In this document: one piece after another, positions 52,083 through 62,545 of the stretch
How positions within the stretch are numbered: position 1 is the stretch's first letter
Layout of the letters: each line of letters starts with the position of its first letter
Origin: an uncultured Bacteroidota bacterium
GTDB lineage: Bacteria > Bacteroidota > Bacteroidia > Chitinophagales > Chitinophagaceae
NCBI GenBank assembly: GCA_903882805.1
Contig: CAIRYK010000040.1
Span: forward strand, 95,514 to 159,513
Reading direction: 5' to 3'
Length of the DNA stretch: 64,000 bases
Made by a program: the position numbers and the translations under genes
The notes under the pieces: model-generated
Seen by the model: the letters and a program-made list of their open reading frames with translations, nothing else
Databases searched by the model: none
What the model was told of the DNA's origin: nothing

Positions 52083-54638
52083 CTACTGCCATTCGCTTTG
52101 CGACATATTAGTCTTTAGCTGCGAACTACCCGGAAGGGTTAGACCGAATCTAATTCCTGAATTACGTCCCTGATAACTGTCCCACGATTGCACAAAATCA
52201 ACTCTCAATAGGCGGATGAGTTTCCAGCCTATATTGTCGATACCTACAAAAGCCTCGGTATAGTAATCGTTTTCATTTGCATAAAAAGCATTGCCGCCAA
52301 ACAGCAAATAATACCGTGCCTGCCTTAGCAAGGGTATTTTGTTGCTTATAAGTCCCTTAAGGTGATACTCCAAGTGGCCCTCTGCATAGTATTGGTCTTT
52401 ATTGCTAAACTGGTAATACTGGGCAAACTGGAAGCTTTGCAAGTAGGGTGAAATAAAGCCTATACCGCGGTTGCCATACAGGTGCATGAGGTCGGGAATG
52501 GATACATACTTGGTATTCAGAAAACCTCCTGCTGCAAAATTGTATTTAATACTACCGAACAATTTTAAAGCTACTTCATCTGATATACTCAATCTCCATT
52601 TATCGAAATCTGATTTGCTATTAGCTATCCCTGGAATGCCTTTCACATAGTTAAGGGTAATTCTGGGCCACGAACTGCCGTTGGCAACCTTATAATCCGG
52701 AAATTGGGTGTAGGTAACGCCGGGCTTAAAAGATACCGTCGCATTTACTATTGCCGCATCGTGTTTTTCCCAGGCGGTAGCCATTGCAGCAAGATTGGAG
52801 GGCAAATTATTTGAGTACCCTAAAAGATCGCCTTTCACGAAACTGTATGTAGTAGTGTTTGTAAGGGGTAGCCGCTGTTGATAACTCGCTTTCAAAAACC
52901 AAGACAGGCCATTGCCATAGTTTCGCCGAAAGAATGCCGACATATCTATACGCTCATAAATCTTTAGGTCGTTTTGGCGGTAAAAAAGATCTGAATAAGT
53001 GTTAAACCACTGTAATACCGGATTATCAGGGTTATACTGAAACACGTATTTTCCTCCTTCTAAACCAGCAGCCCAAAAATTACTTAAGAACTTTCGGTCT
53101 TGCTTAAGGTAGTATAAACGCCCTATTGCATTAAGATGGGTATTCGAAAAACCAAATCTTATCGCCACATCAGCAAAAAGTGTTTTTCCCGTATCCACCA
53201 TTCGGCGCAGGTTTATCTTTGGCGCAACATTGAAACCCTCTACAATATTAAAATTGACTATGTTTTCGTTATACAAACCAAGTAATAGCGAGTTGGTACT
53301 GTATATATTTTTATTTTTCTTGCTGGCATAAGTATAACCATCGGTGAGGAACCCCATTAACGACGGCTTATTACGTTTCCTTCTCAGCGAATCAATTATT
53401 TTGGGGTCTGCCAGTTTTTTGCTTAGACTATCTTTTACCTTAAAGTCTTTTATTTCGTCTGCTTCAAGCGGTATGGGGCGGGCGTCTTTCCAATAGCCGG
53501 TATCTTTCTTATTCGCTACCTTATCGTAGGTGCTCGTTACCCTACCTGCAAATATTGAATCCGGGATGGGTATGTTTATTTTTTGATTGTTGTAAACGGT
53601 TACACCACTTGCAGTAACATCAAATCCAAAAACGTTGATAGTAAAGTACATTACCTGACTTTTTATCACCCAGTTGTCTTTTTTTACAGGCAAAAAAAGC
53701 TGATCAACCCGTAGTGTATCAAAAAGGTCCATACCTGCTTGTTTAGCCAGTGTGAGGTTTAAGCTATGTATAGCAAAATCTTCGTCTGCAATGTAGATGT
53801 AACCAGAGAAACATGGTTCATAATCACGTTTGCGTATCACTTGTATTTTAGAAATGGTACGGCCTTGTTCTTGAAATTCTCCGATAAGCTTGTATTTGTA
53901 ATAGAATAGTGCGTTCTCGCTTATAGGTGAAATAAAACCGCGATTGGCCTTACCAAAAATATCTACATTGTTTTCGTAGAATGTTATAACTGAAGGGAAC
54001 CTCGAAAAGCCGACACCATTAGCATTGCCGCTTTCATGTACCGAATGGATTACAGTTTTACTTTGCTTTCCATCTGTATAATAATCTGCATCTTCTTCTG
54101 TAAGAAACAACACTCCCTTTCCTGCGCTGTCTACTACTGTTTCCTCATCGCGCACTTTCTTGCCCATAAACTTCTCCGGCATTTTTCGGCTGCGCACAAC
54201 GCCTTTCAGGTATATCGATGTTTGAAAAGATTTTATCTGATCGAGATGGTATTGGCGTTTCTTAATTGCATTTCTAATTATTGCGTAAGCGGGGTCTTCG
54301 GCATTGGCATGAATCACTACTTCCTTCATCTCCAGCGTTTGGTCTTTTAGTACAAATGTGTGTACTAAGGTTTCGTTGCCTGTAATAGACAAGTTGTAGG
54401 TACTTTGTTTGTAACCTATATACTGACAAACAAGTTTGTACAATCCGGGATTTAAAGAAAGCTCGTAGTCGCCATTCCCATTCGAGTTTACGCCGATTGT
54501 GGTACCCTCTACATATATTGTCGCATTAGGTAGTTTGTTGCCGTTTTCATCAGTTACTTTACCCTTTACTATTCCTGCCAGCAAATACAAAGGAGTGCAC
54601 AACAACAGTAGGGTATATAGGATTCTTTTTTGTTTCAT
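52083..54638 (-). CDS. DUF5686 outer-membrane protein with carboxypeptidase-regulatory-like domain
   Basis: An 851-residue exported protein. The signal peptide (about 1-22) is followed by a carboxypeptidase-regulatory-like beta domain (about 23-105, GKVTDENGNKLPNATIYVEGTT). The DUF5686 region then runs to the end, with a linker of KKRQYHLDQIKSFQTSIYLKG and a C-terminal half of amphipathic strands suggesting an outer-membrane barrel. The family is Bacteroidota-specific and resembles TonB-dependent receptors in its N-terminal domain, but lacks a plug. The function is unknown. Confidence 0.88.
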   Translation of the reverse strand: MKQKRILYTLLLLCTPLYLLAGIVKGKVTDENGNKLPNATIYVEGTTIGVNSNGNGDYELSLNPGLYKLVCQYIGYKQSTYNLSITGNETLVHTFVLKDQTLEMKEVVIHANAEDPAYAIIRNAIKKRQYHLDQIKSFQTSIYLKGVVRSRKMPEKFMGKKVRDEETVVDSAGKGVLFLTEEDADYYTDGKQSKTVIHSVHESGNANGVGFSRFPSVITFYENNVDIFGKANRGFISPISENALFYYKYKLIGEFQEQGRTISKIQVIRKRDYEPCFSGYIYIADEDFAIHSLNLTLAKQAGMDLFDTLRVDQLFLPVKKDNWVIKSQVMYFTINVFGFDVTASGVTVYNNQKINIPIPDSIFAGRVTSTYDKVANKKDTGYWKDARPIPLEADEIKDFKVKDSLSKKLADPKIIDSLRRKRNKPSLMGFLTDGYTYASKKNKNIYSTNSLLLGLYNENIVNFNIVEGFNVAPKINLRRMVDTGKTLFADVAIRFGFSNTHLNAIGRLYYLKQDRKFLSNFWAAGLEGGKYVFQYNPDNPVLQWFNTYSDLFYRQNDLKIYERIDMSAFFRRNYGNGLSWFLKASYQQRLPLTNTTTYSFVKGDLLGYSNNLPSNLAAMATAWEKHDAAIVNATVSFKPGVTYTQFPDYKVANGSSWPRITLNYVKGIPGIANSKSDFDKWRLSISDEVALKLFGSIKYNFAAGGFLNTKYVSIPDLMHLYGNRGIGFISPYLQSFQFAQYYQFSNKDQYYAEGHLEYHLKGLISNKIPLLRQARYYLLFGGNAFYANENDYYTEAFVGIDNIGWKLIRLLRVDFVQSWDSYQGRNSGIRFGLTLPGSSQLKTNMSQSEWQ

Positions 54639-54758
54639 AGTAGAGAAAAACAGCATTGTGGTTTATTACTTCCTGTGCGGTTTTATAGAATTTGACTGTA
54701 AAATCAGTTGTTGTGATTGAAGTATAAGTGATTTGTTTTTAATTGATTGTGTTACTTG

Positions 54759-55394
54759 TTAAAACAAACCATGTAGCTGTGCGTCAATTTTTCTCACCAC
54801 ATCGGCAAGGTCTTCCTCCTTGTCGGCAAAGTTACAATTATCTACATCTATCACCAGCAGCGGGCCGTCGGTGTATTTGTCTATCCATTTGTTGTAAAAA
54901 CCATTCAATCGTTTCAGATAATCGAGCCGGAGGTTTTCTTCATATTCACGGCCGCGTTTCTGAATCTGATCTACCAGCGCCGGAACAGATGCTTTCAGAT
55001 AAATAAGTAGATCCGGCGGTTTTATAAGCGGCTTCAGGTTCTCAAAAAAAGAGGTGTAGTTTTCAAAATCGCGCTTGGTCATCAAACCCATATCAAACAG
55101 GTTGGGGGCAAAAATATAGGCGTCCTCAAATATTGTTCTATCCTGTATTACTGTCTCATTTCCCCGGTGAATTTCCGTCAGGTTCTTGATACGGGTATTG
55201 AGGAAGTATATCTGCAGATTGAATGACCACCGCGGCATATCTTCATAAAAATCTACCAGATATGGGTTGTGTTCAACATCCTCATAATGCGGCTTCCACT
55301 TGTAGTGCTTTGCCAGCATGCTCGTGAGCGTTGTTTTACCAGAACCTATATTTCCGGCTACTGCAATATGTTTAGTGATTATTTTATCAGACAT
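54759..55394 (-). CDS. Deoxynucleoside kinase
   Basis: A 211-residue P-loop kinase with GNIGSGKTTL (14-23), a DRTIFEDAYIF motif (substrate/ERS-like region) and a lid with QIQKRGREYEENL. This fits the deoxyadenosine/deoxyguanosine kinase family (dNK). It phosphorylates deoxynucleosides in nucleotide salvage. The specific base cannot be assigned. It is separated by 158 bases from trpS, same strand. Confidence 0.92.
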   Translation of the reverse strand: MSDKIITKHIAVAGNIGSGKTTLTSMLAKHYKWKPHYEDVEHNPYLVDFYEDMPRWSFNLQIYFLNTRIKNLTEIHRGNETVIQDRTIFEDAYIFAPNLFDMGLMTKRDFENYTSFFENLKPLIKPPDLLIYLKASVPALVDQIQKRGREYEENLRLDYLKRLNGFYNKWIDKYTDGPLLVIDVDNCNFADKEEDLADVVRKIDAQLHGLF

Positions 55395-55551
55395 CTTTTA
55401 ATATTCAATTGTATAACAAAGCGCTGGCCAATACATGCACGTTTGCAAAAACGGGAATCGGCTTTATTCCGCGAATAATTGTAAATATAAGCAAAATGAC
55501 AAAACCACTCGCTTAGCAATTAGCGATTGACCTTTCAAAGCGGTCATAGCA

Positions 55552-56550
55552 TCAATAATAATCTACACCAACCAGTTTTCTTGCCCCTGATATAGTTTTT
55601 GCTGCGCTTTCATTCGCTTTTTCGGCTCCTTCTTTCAATATTTTTCTAAGCAGGGTTTCGTCTTTTTGTAATTCTGCTGCTTTTTCTCTGATTGGCCTTA
55701 CAAAATTTACCATGTCTTCAGCCAACTGTTTTTTCATATCGCCGTAGCGTATGTTACAGTTTGCATAGGCGGCTCTGAAACTGGCCGTAGTTTCCGGGGT
55801 GGCAGTCAGTTCGAGCAGTAGAAATAAATTTTGAATGAAATCCGGCATTTCCATATTGGGCTCTGTAGGGCCTCCGTCGGTCTTAGCCTTCATTATTTTC
55901 TTTCTTATTACATCGTCTTCATCGCTCAGGTAAATGGTAGCATTCACGTTTTCGCTTTTGCTCATTTTGCCTATGCCATCCAAGCTCATAATTTTTACAG
56001 TATCGTTGTTGAACCTGAATACTTGCGGTTCCGGAAAAAACTCGCCATATCGGTTGTTGAAGCGCTGCGCAAAGTTGCGCGCCATTTCCAGGTGTTGTTC
56101 CTGATCTTTACCAACAGGCACTTTTAGCGCCCGGTGTATCAATATATCTGCCGCCATTAGCACCGGGTACGTTAGTAGTCCGGCATTTACGTTATCGGGT
56201 TGAAGCCTTACTTTATCTTTAAATGTTGGTACTTTTTCCAGTTCGCCTTTGTACACAATCATATTGAGTAGCAAAAACAATTCAGGTATGCCGGGCACAT
56301 CGCTCTGGGCATATAGCGCTACTTTATTGGGATCGAGACCGCTGGCTATGTTTTCAGCAAGTACGCGAAACACATTGGCTTTTAAGTCTTTAGGGTTGGG
56401 GTGGGTGGTAAGACTATGATAATCTGCTACAAAAAAATAACAGTTGTAGTCTTCCTGCATTTTTATGTAATTCTGAATGGCGCCAAAATAGTTACCCAAA
56501 TGCAAATATCCTGTTGAGCGTATGCCGCTCACTACAATTTCCTTACTCAT
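55552..56550 (-). CDS. trpS: Tryptophan--tRNA ligase
   Basis: A 332-residue class I aminoacyl-tRNA synthetase. The HIGH-like motif is GYLHLGNY (14-21), the KMSKS motif is at 195-199 (GKMSKSENV), and the tryptophan-binding residues lie in MIVYKGELEKVPTFKDK. Length and order are normal. It charges tRNA-Trp. CAAAGATA at 56555-56562 (TATCTTTG on the coding strand) could be a -7 element close to the start codon. Confidence 0.98.
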   Translation of the reverse strand: MSKEIVVSGIRSTGYLHLGNYFGAIQNYIKMQEDYNCYFFVADYHSLTTHPNPKDLKANVFRVLAENIASGLDPNKVALYAQSDVPGIPELFLLLNMIVYKGELEKVPTFKDKVRLQPDNVNAGLLTYPVLMAADILIHRALKVPVGKDQEQHLEMARNFAQRFNNRYGEFFPEPQVFRFNNDTVKIMSLDGIGKMSKSENVNATIYLSDEDDVIRKKIMKAKTDGGPTEPNMEMPDFIQNLFLLLELTATPETTASFRAAYANCNIRYGDMKKQLAEDMVNFVRPIREKAAELQKDETLLRKILKEGAEKANESAAKTISGARKLVGVDYY

Positions 56551-56696
56551 GGCGCAAAGATAATAGGTTGTAAGGTTAATTTGGGCGTTACCTGCCTCGG
56601 TGTTGCCACAGATAGCTTTGAAATAGCGCTATTTCATAAAAAATACCCATCAGAATTTATCATTCCGATGGGTACAATTATCATTGCTACTCAGTA

Positions 56697-57827
56697 TTAT
56701 AAATTACCTCTCTTTGCTTGTTCGCGTTCTATCGATTCGAACAACGCCTTAAAGTTGCCTGCTCCAAAACTCTGTGCGCCCTTGCGCTGAATGATTTCGA
56801 AGAAAAGGGTAGGGCGGTCTTCAACCGGCTTGGTGAACAACTGCAGCAAATAGCCTTCCTCGTCGCAATCTACCAGTATGCCCAACTCCTGCAGCGGAGC
56901 TATAGCTTCGTCTATTTTACCAACTCTGTTTGGTAGGTCTTCGTAATAAGCGTTTGGCGGAGCATCCAGAAATTCAACGCCGCGCGCCTTTAGCTCTCTT
57001 ACGGTCTTTACAATATCGGCTGTAGCAATAGCTACGTGCTGAACGCCTTCGCCTTCATAAAAATCGAGGTATTCTTCTATCTGCGATTTTTTCTTGCCTT
57101 CGGCAGGTTCATTTATCGGGAACTTCACATATCCGTTGCCGTTGCTCATTACTTTACTCATCAACGCTGAGTATTCTGTATTGATTTGTTTGTCGTCGAA
57201 CGAAAGTATGTTTACAAAGCCCATTACATCTTCATACCATTTTATGGTAGGGTTCATGCGGTTCCAGCCCACGTTACCCACGCAATGGTCTACATAAAGT
57301 AGGCCTGTATCTGTTGGGTTGTATGCGCTTTTCCATTCTTTATAACCGGGCATAAATGTGCCGTTGTAGTTTTTGCGCTCCACAAATAGGTGCACTGTTT
57401 CGCCATAGGTATATATACCGCTCATGCGCACTTCGCCATTTTCGTCGGTAAGTGTTTTGGGTTCCATATATACCTTAGCTCCGCGGCTAACTGTTTCTTC
57501 AAACGATTTGTAGGCGTCGTCTACCCACAAGGCCAGTATTTTCACGCCATCGCCATGTTTAGCTATGTGCGCAGTAATAGGGCTTTCTGAGTTGAGCGGC
57601 GATGTAAGCACAAGGCGTATTTTGCCCTGCTGCAATACATACGATGCCCTGTCTCTTACGCCAGTTTCTGGTCCAGCATAGGCGAGCGACTGAAAGCCAA
57701 AAGCTGTTTTATAGTAGTGTGCTGCTTGTTTTGCATTGCCCACATAAAATTCTACGTGGTCGGTACCGTTTATTGGCAAAAAATCTTTTGCCTGCGTCAT
57801 TTTTTGGCTAACAGTTAGTGTTTCCAT
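56697..57827 (-). CDS. hppD: 4-hydroxyphenylpyruvate dioxygenase
   Basis: A 376-residue enzyme with two vicinal-oxygen-chelate domains (about 15-155 and 170-360). Iron ligands are suggested by VDHCVGNV, GVQHVAIAT and the Glu in TLFFEIIQRKG. The C-terminal GAQSFGAGNFKALFESIEREQ is a hallmark. It converts 4-hydroxyphenylpyruvate to homogentisate, the second step of tyrosine degradation, using Fe(II). The gene for the next step (hmgA) lies 48 bases upstream on the same strand. Confidence 0.97.
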   Translation of the reverse strand: METLTVSQKMTQAKDFLPINGTDHVEFYVGNAKQAAHYYKTAFGFQSLAYAGPETGVRDRASYVLQQGKIRLVLTSPLNSESPITAHIAKHGDGVKILALWVDDAYKSFEETVSRGAKVYMEPKTLTDENGEVRMSGIYTYGETVHLFVERKNYNGTFMPGYKEWKSAYNPTDTGLLYVDHCVGNVGWNRMNPTIKWYEDVMGFVNILSFDDKQINTEYSALMSKVMSNGNGYVKFPINEPAEGKKKSQIEEYLDFYEGEGVQHVAIATADIVKTVRELKARGVEFLDAPPNAYYEDLPNRVGKIDEAIAPLQELGILVDCDEEGYLLQLFTKPVEDRPTLFFEIIQRKGAQSFGAGNFKALFESIEREQAKRGNL

Positions 57828-57875
57828 ATTGCAAGTATTTTATTGTTGTGGTTGATTGTTGGTTTCAATATTGTG

Positions 57876-59036
57876 TTATTCCATCCAGCTATACACATAG
57901 GCGTCGTCTTCTATGTCTACGGCATCTTTCGTCAATTGCAGTGGGTGGAAGGTATCTACCATTACCGCAAGCTCTTTTGTTTCCTTGGCACCAATGCTTT
58001 TTTCTACTGTGCCTGGGTGCGGACCGTGCGGTATGCCTGCAGGGTGTAAGGTTATCATACCTTGTTCCACATGCTTACGGCTCATAAAGTCGCCATCTAC
58101 ATAATACAGTACTTCATCGCTATCTATGTTGCTGTGGTTGTAGGGGGCAGGTATTGCATAGGGGTGATAATCGAACAGGCGGGGTACAAACGAGCATATT
58201 ACAAAATTATGCGCATCGAATGTTTGGTGTACTGGCGGCGGCTGGTGTACGCGGCCGGTTATGGGCTCAAAATCGTGTATGCTAATGATGTAAGGATATT
58301 CGCAACCGTCCCAGCCTACTACATCGAAGGGGTGGTGACCATACCAAATAGGGTACATATACCCCTTCTTTTTTACCTGTATCAGAAATTCGCCTTTTTT
58401 ATCTATTGTCTCCAGATTTTCCGGCTTGCGCAGGTCGCGCTCGCAAAAAGGCGCATGCTCCAGCAACTGGCCATACTTGCTCAGGTAGCGCTTGGGAAAA
58501 GTGATGGGGCTAAACGACTCAACAATAAACAAACGGTTGTTTTCGTCGTCGAACTCAATTTGGTATATGGTGCCGCGCGGAACAACCACATAGTCGCCGT
58601 AGCCAAAAGGTAGTTGTCCGTATTGCGTTTTCAGTCTGCCAGTACCTTTGTGTATAAATATTACCTCGTCGGTATCGGCATTTTTATAAAACACATGTTC
58701 CGGTAGACCTTTTTTTGGACCCGCCAGCGTAATATGCACGTCGTTGTTAAACAAAACGGTTTTTCTACTCTCCAGGTAGCTTTTGCCAGCCTGTATCTTG
58801 AAACCTTTAAAACTTCTGTGTTTTAATATATTAGGACTTGCTGTAACCGGGGCTACATTCACGGGCTCTTCAGCCTTCAGAATTATTGTTGGTGGGTGCA
58901 GATGGTATAACAACGAAGAATTAGATGAGAATCCTTCTGTGCTGAACAATTGTTCGGAATATAAAGTACCATCGGGTTTGCGAAACTGTGTGTGTCGCTT
59001 TGATGGTATGTTTCCTAATGAATAATAATGAGGCAT
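57876..59036 (-). CDS. hmgA: Homogentisate 1,2-dioxygenase
   Basis: A 386-residue cupin-fold iron dioxygenase. It has IPSKRHTQFRKPDGTLYSEQLFSTEGF at the N-terminus, VVPRGTIYQIEF (cupin), and the C-terminal metal region HPAGIPHGPHPGTVEKSIG. It opens the ring of homogentisate to maleylacetoacetate. It forms a transcription unit with hppD downstream. Maleylacetoacetate isomerase and fumarylacetoacetase are not in the window. Confidence 0.97.
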   Translation of the reverse strand: MPHYYSLGNIPSKRHTQFRKPDGTLYSEQLFSTEGFSSNSSLLYHLHPPTIILKAEEPVNVAPVTASPNILKHRSFKGFKIQAGKSYLESRKTVLFNNDVHITLAGPKKGLPEHVFYKNADTDEVIFIHKGTGRLKTQYGQLPFGYGDYVVVPRGTIYQIEFDDENNRLFIVESFSPITFPKRYLSKYGQLLEHAPFCERDLRKPENLETIDKKGEFLIQVKKKGYMYPIWYGHHPFDVVGWDGCEYPYIISIHDFEPITGRVHQPPPVHQTFDAHNFVICSFVPRLFDYHPYAIPAPYNHSNIDSDEVLYYVDGDFMSRKHVEQGMITLHPAGIPHGPHPGTVEKSIGAKETKELAVMVDTFHPLQLTKDAVDIEDDAYVYSWME

Positions 59037-59161
59037 CGGAATACTGTTTGCGCGAAATTACAAATTTCCCGCTTCTTTCGTTGTTTAGGTTTTTTATATT
59101 GAGGGGTGGACAACTACTTTAGCGTTTCAATTGTGTTGAATTCAGAAGTAAGAAAGTTCAT

Positions 59162-59198
59162 AAAAAACTAATGCAGCCACAAAGTAGCTGCATTAGTT
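59162..59198 (-). terminator. Terminator downstream of rocD
   Basis: A 12-bp perfect stem (59166-59177 with 59187-59198) with an A run at 59162-59167 that gives the U tail on the minus strand. Confidence 0.8.
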
Positions 59199-59224
59199 AA
59201 ACTGGTATGAATATTTTAAAGCAA

Positions 59225-60457
59225 TTAAAACCGCTCCAGGCTCGTTTTAATAATACCTACGCACTCATTTATCTGTGGTCGAGTAATGGTAAGCGGCGGT
59301 GCAAATCGTATTCTGTCGCCATGGGTAGGTTTGGCAAGCAGTCCGTTATCTTTCATTGCAAGGCATATTTCCCATGCTGCGTCTTTGTTGGGGCGGTCTA
59401 TTACTATGGCATTGAACAGACCCTTGCCGCGAACAATAGATATATATGGGCTATTTATGGCTGTAAGTTCTTTACGGAAATGAGCGCCCTGTATCCTTGA
59501 GTTTTCCGCCATTTGCTCGTCTACCAGCACTTGCAGCGCGGTAATTGCCACCTTGCAAGCGAGCGGATTGCCCCCGTAGGTGCTGCCATGGTCGCCCGGT
59601 TTTATGGTCATCATTATTTCATTGTCGGCCAGTACTGCCGATACCGGCATTGTGCCGCCCGAAAGCGCCTTGCCAAGCAGTAATATATCGGGCCGCACGC
59701 CTTCGTGGTCGCAGGCCAGCATTTTACCTGTTCGCGCCAGTCCGGTTTGTATTTCGTCGGCAATCAGTAGCACATTGGCTTCTTTGCATATAGCAGCCGC
59801 TCTCGACAGATAACCTTCATCTGGCACAACCACACCGGCTTCGCCTTGTATAGGTTCTACCAAAAAAGCAACCACATTTTTATCTTGCAGGGCCAGTTCC
59901 AATGCTGGTATGTCGTTGTAGGGAATAGCTTCAAAACCTGGAGTAAATGGACCGAAATCGCGTTTCGAGCTGTCGTCTGAACTGAAAGAGATAACGCTTA
60001 CCGTGCGGCCATGAAAGTTCTGATCGCATACTATTATTTTTGCCCGGTTGGCGGGTACGCCTTTTACTTCATATCCCCACCTGCGCGCCAGCTTTATACC
60101 TGTTTCCACAGCCTCTACGCCGGTGTTCATGGGCAATACCTTTTCGTAGCCAAAGAACCGGGTAATGTACTCTTCGTACTCGCCTAAAATATTGTTGTGA
60201 AACGCTCTTGATGTAAGCGTGAGTTGCTGCGCTTGCTGAACAAATACATCTATTATACGCGGGTGACAATGTCCGTGGTTTACTGCAGAATAGCCCGATA
60301 GGAAGTCGTAGTAGCGTTTGTCGTCTACATCCCATACATATACGCCGCTGCCCTTGCTCAATACTACCGGCAACGGATGGTAATTGTGCGCGCCATACTT
60401 ATCCTCCAGATCGAGATAATGTCTTGTTTTTTCCGATAAACTATTCACCGCTTGCAT
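59225..60457 (-). CDS. rocD: Ornithine--oxo-acid transaminase
   Basis: A 410-residue class III PLP aminotransferase. The N-terminal [23 protein letters not shown] signature of ornithine aminotransferase is clear. The PLP aspartate motif is [16 protein letters not shown] and the Schiff-base Lys lies in [10 protein letters not shown]. It converts ornithine and 2-oxoglutarate to glutamate semialdehyde and glutamate. ATG at 60457 was chosen over 60478. A TATTTTTG box (complement of 60462-60469) lies directly upstream and would give an almost leaderless mRNA. Confidence 0.95.
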   Translation of the reverse strand: MQAVNSLSEKTRHYLDLEDKYGAHNYHPLPVVLSKGSGVYVWDVDDKRYYDFLSGYSAVNHGHCHPRIIDVFVQQAQQLTLTSRAFHNNILGEYEEYITRFFGYEKVLPMNTGVEAVETGIKLARRWGYEVKGVPANRAKIIVCDQNFHGRTVSVISFSSDDSSKRDFGPFTPGFEAIPYNDIPALELALQDKNVVAFLVEPIQGEAGVVVPDEGYLSRAAAICKEANVLLIADEIQTGLARTGKMLACDHEGVRPDILLLGKALSGGTMPVSAVLADNEIMMTIKPGDHGSTYGGNPLACKVAITALQVLVDEQMAENSRIQGAHFRKELTAINSPYISIVRGKGLFNAIVIDRPNKDAAWEICLAMKDNGLLAKPTHGDRIRFAPPLTITRPQINECVGIIKTSLERF

Positions 60458-60601
60458 AGTGCAAAAATACAGATTCACATTTACATTTCTGTCTTTCTTA
60501 TGTCATTCTAAGGTTAGGTGTTGCGCAAAATCAATGCTTTATAGGGTCGCTATACAGGCGCCTGCAAAAAATGGCTTACATTTAGCCCAGCGAAACAGAC
60601 T

Positions 60602-61513
60602 ATGGATTCCAACTTCTTAAGCCGATTAGTACATCCAATTAACAAACGTTCCCTTATTTACAACGAAAGCGCCCGCGCGCTTTTAGAACCTACGAGCAAC
60701 GATAGGTTTGCTATAAAGGATAATGTGCCTATTTTGCTAACGGCTAACGAAGAACAAGCGCTCACCCAAACTGAGCAACACGCTGGCGCTGGTAGCGCAT
60801 TCCATTACAAAGAACACTACCAGAATGACGCCGCTACCTACGACTATTTTAAATACACTGAAAACCCTATAGAGCGTGCAGAGCACAATAGGCTGCACCA
60901 GCAAATACTATCTCAAATACCGGGTGATGCCGAATGGATACTGGATGCAGGCTGCGGCGGCGGCTGGCTGGCCGGAGCGTTGAGCAAGACCGGCAAAAAA
61001 GTGATATCTATGGATATTTCCGACATCAACCCCATAAAAGCAATTAAGAATGTGCCGTCGCCCAATCACTTTGGCCTTGTGGCCGATGTTTATGAGCTGC
61101 CGCTACTGGATGGCTCCATTGATTGTATCGTAGCGGCTGAAATAATAGAACACGTTAGCGACCCCAAGCGTTTTTTGGCTGCGTTGGCAAAAGCCCTGAA
61201 GCCCGGTGGCAAGCTAATAGTAACCACTCCCTACAACGAGCGTATACAGGCATCGCTATGCATACACTGCAACCGCCTCACCCCCCACAATGCACACCTC
61301 CATTCTTTCACTGAATCGTCCATAACCCGGTGCCTGCCCGATAATGCAACGCGCCCAACTACCAAGGTGTTTAATAACAAGGTATTGGTTCGGCTTGGCT
61401 TGCAGCGCATACTCTCGGTGCTGCCTTTGGGCTTGTATAATATGGTTGATGGATTATGCAATGCACTCACTAAAAAACGAGCGTATAGATTGATGTTGAC
61501 TTTTGAAAAATAG
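60602..61513 (+). CDS. Class I SAM-dependent methyltransferase
   Basis: A 303-residue protein. The N-terminal region (about 1-50) resembles a Trm112-like fold without its cysteines. The Rossmann methyltransferase domain spans about 100-240, with SAM loop ILDAGCGGGWL, VISMDIS, and IVAAEIIEHVSDPKRFLAAL. SLCIHCNRLTPHNAHLHSFTE follows, with Cys and His clusters that may bind metal or substrate. Substrate is unknown; small molecules or polyketide/quinone-like acceptors are common for this type. Confidence 0.88.
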   Translation: MDSNFLSRLVHPINKRSLIYNESARALLEPTSNDRFAIKDNVPILLTANEEQALTQTEQHAGAGSAFHYKEHYQNDAATYDYFKYTENPIERAEHNRLHQQILSQIPGDAEWILDAGCGGGWLAGALSKTGKKVISMDISDINPIKAIKNVPSPNHFGLVADVYELPLLDGSIDCIVAAEIIEHVSDPKRFLAALAKALKPGGKLIVTTPYNERIQASLCIHCNRLTPHNAHLHSFTESSITRCLPDNATRPTTKVFNNKVLVRLGLQRILSVLPLGLYNMVDGLCNALTKKRAYRLMLTFEK

Positions 61514-61748
61514 TTGGACTGTTTTTATTCGGGTTTTGGTTCTATGAAAACTTACCACAAAGTAGAAATAGAATATTATTTTTTCTCTTTAATGAATAAT
61601 ATTGCCTACATTTATTTTTAGTTTTGTACTGTGCAACATTTATTGCTAGTTTCCCAGTCAGGATACAGGATTTTGTGGGGTTGTCTTTTGAAGACTACGA
61701 ACATATTTTGTGTTTTATTATTAAACTATACTTTTTAGGATAGCACAG

Positions 61749-62537
61749 ATGTCATTAAGCCGCGAAATTGCGTTGGACTCCTCGCTTGCTGCTAGTTCAG
61801 ATACTCTGGCGCAGTTTCGGACAATGGCTGCCGGTAGCCGCTACGCACGGCTTGTAGCTATAGAGAACGCACTTGCCGATGAAGATACGGCTACAGCCGC
61901 AACGCTGCTGGCAATTGGTATGGATGTGGATACCACAACGGCCTACGATACCACAACCGCTGTGTGGATGGCAGATGATGTACTGGCAGACACGGTGGTG
62001 AAACACTATATAGATGTGTACAAACTGCAATTGCGGTATCTGCGCGAAACTATGAACCATGCAGATAGCTGTGAGGTAACATCACTGGCAAGCCTATGCC
62101 CCATGCGCGATGGCGACGTGGTGTTTATAGCAAGAAATCTATACAGATTGATCTACAACGACAGCAGAAACTTTAGCGATAATTGCAACGATTCGGTAGG
62201 TATGGCTCCGTGCGACAGTTGCGGCTGGATGGGCAGGTATGCTAATCCCGGTAAACACCCAAGATCGATACAGAACAGCGGTACGAAAAATAATTATACG
62301 CTATTCCCTAATCCTAACCGAGGTAGCTTTACGCTAACGCACAGGGTAGCAGAGGAACAAAATGTAAATGTGGCAGTGCTTGATGCTGTAGGTAGAGAAG
62401 TTTACAACCAAGTATTGATGTTTACTGATAGCAAAGTAGATGTAGTCTTGAGCAATGTTCCTTCGGGTGTATATCTGTTGGTAGTTACCGATAGCCACGG
62501 CGAAAAGTCCAAATTCAAATTTGTAATTTCAAAATAG
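61749..62537 (+). CDS. T9SS sorting-domain protein lacking its N-terminus (probable gene remnant)
   Basis: A 262-residue frame with a Ser/Thr/Asp-rich N-terminal region and a type A T9SS sorting domain (about 185-262: LFPNPNRGSFTL, VLDAVGREVY, PSGVYLLVVTDS). There is no signal peptide, and an in-frame stop lies 27 bases upstream (61722-61724). A substrate of type IX secretion must carry a signal peptide, so this is most likely the 3' part of a larger gene. No other frame upstream supplies a signal sequence. The 61514-61748 gap shows no gene. Confidence 0.7.
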   Translation: MSLSREIALDSSLAASSDTLAQFRTMAAGSRYARLVAIENALADEDTATAATLLAIGMDVDTTTAYDTTTAVWMADDVLADTVVKHYIDVYKLQLRYLRETMNHADSCEVTSLASLCPMRDGDVVFIARNLYRLIYNDSRNFSDNCNDSVGMAPCDSCGWMGRYANPGKHPRSIQNSGTKNNYTLFPNPNRGSFTLTHRVAEEQNVNVAVLDAVGREVYNQVLMFTDSKVDVVLSNVPSGVYLLVVTDSHGEKSKFKFVISK

Positions 62538-62545
62538 TATATCTA

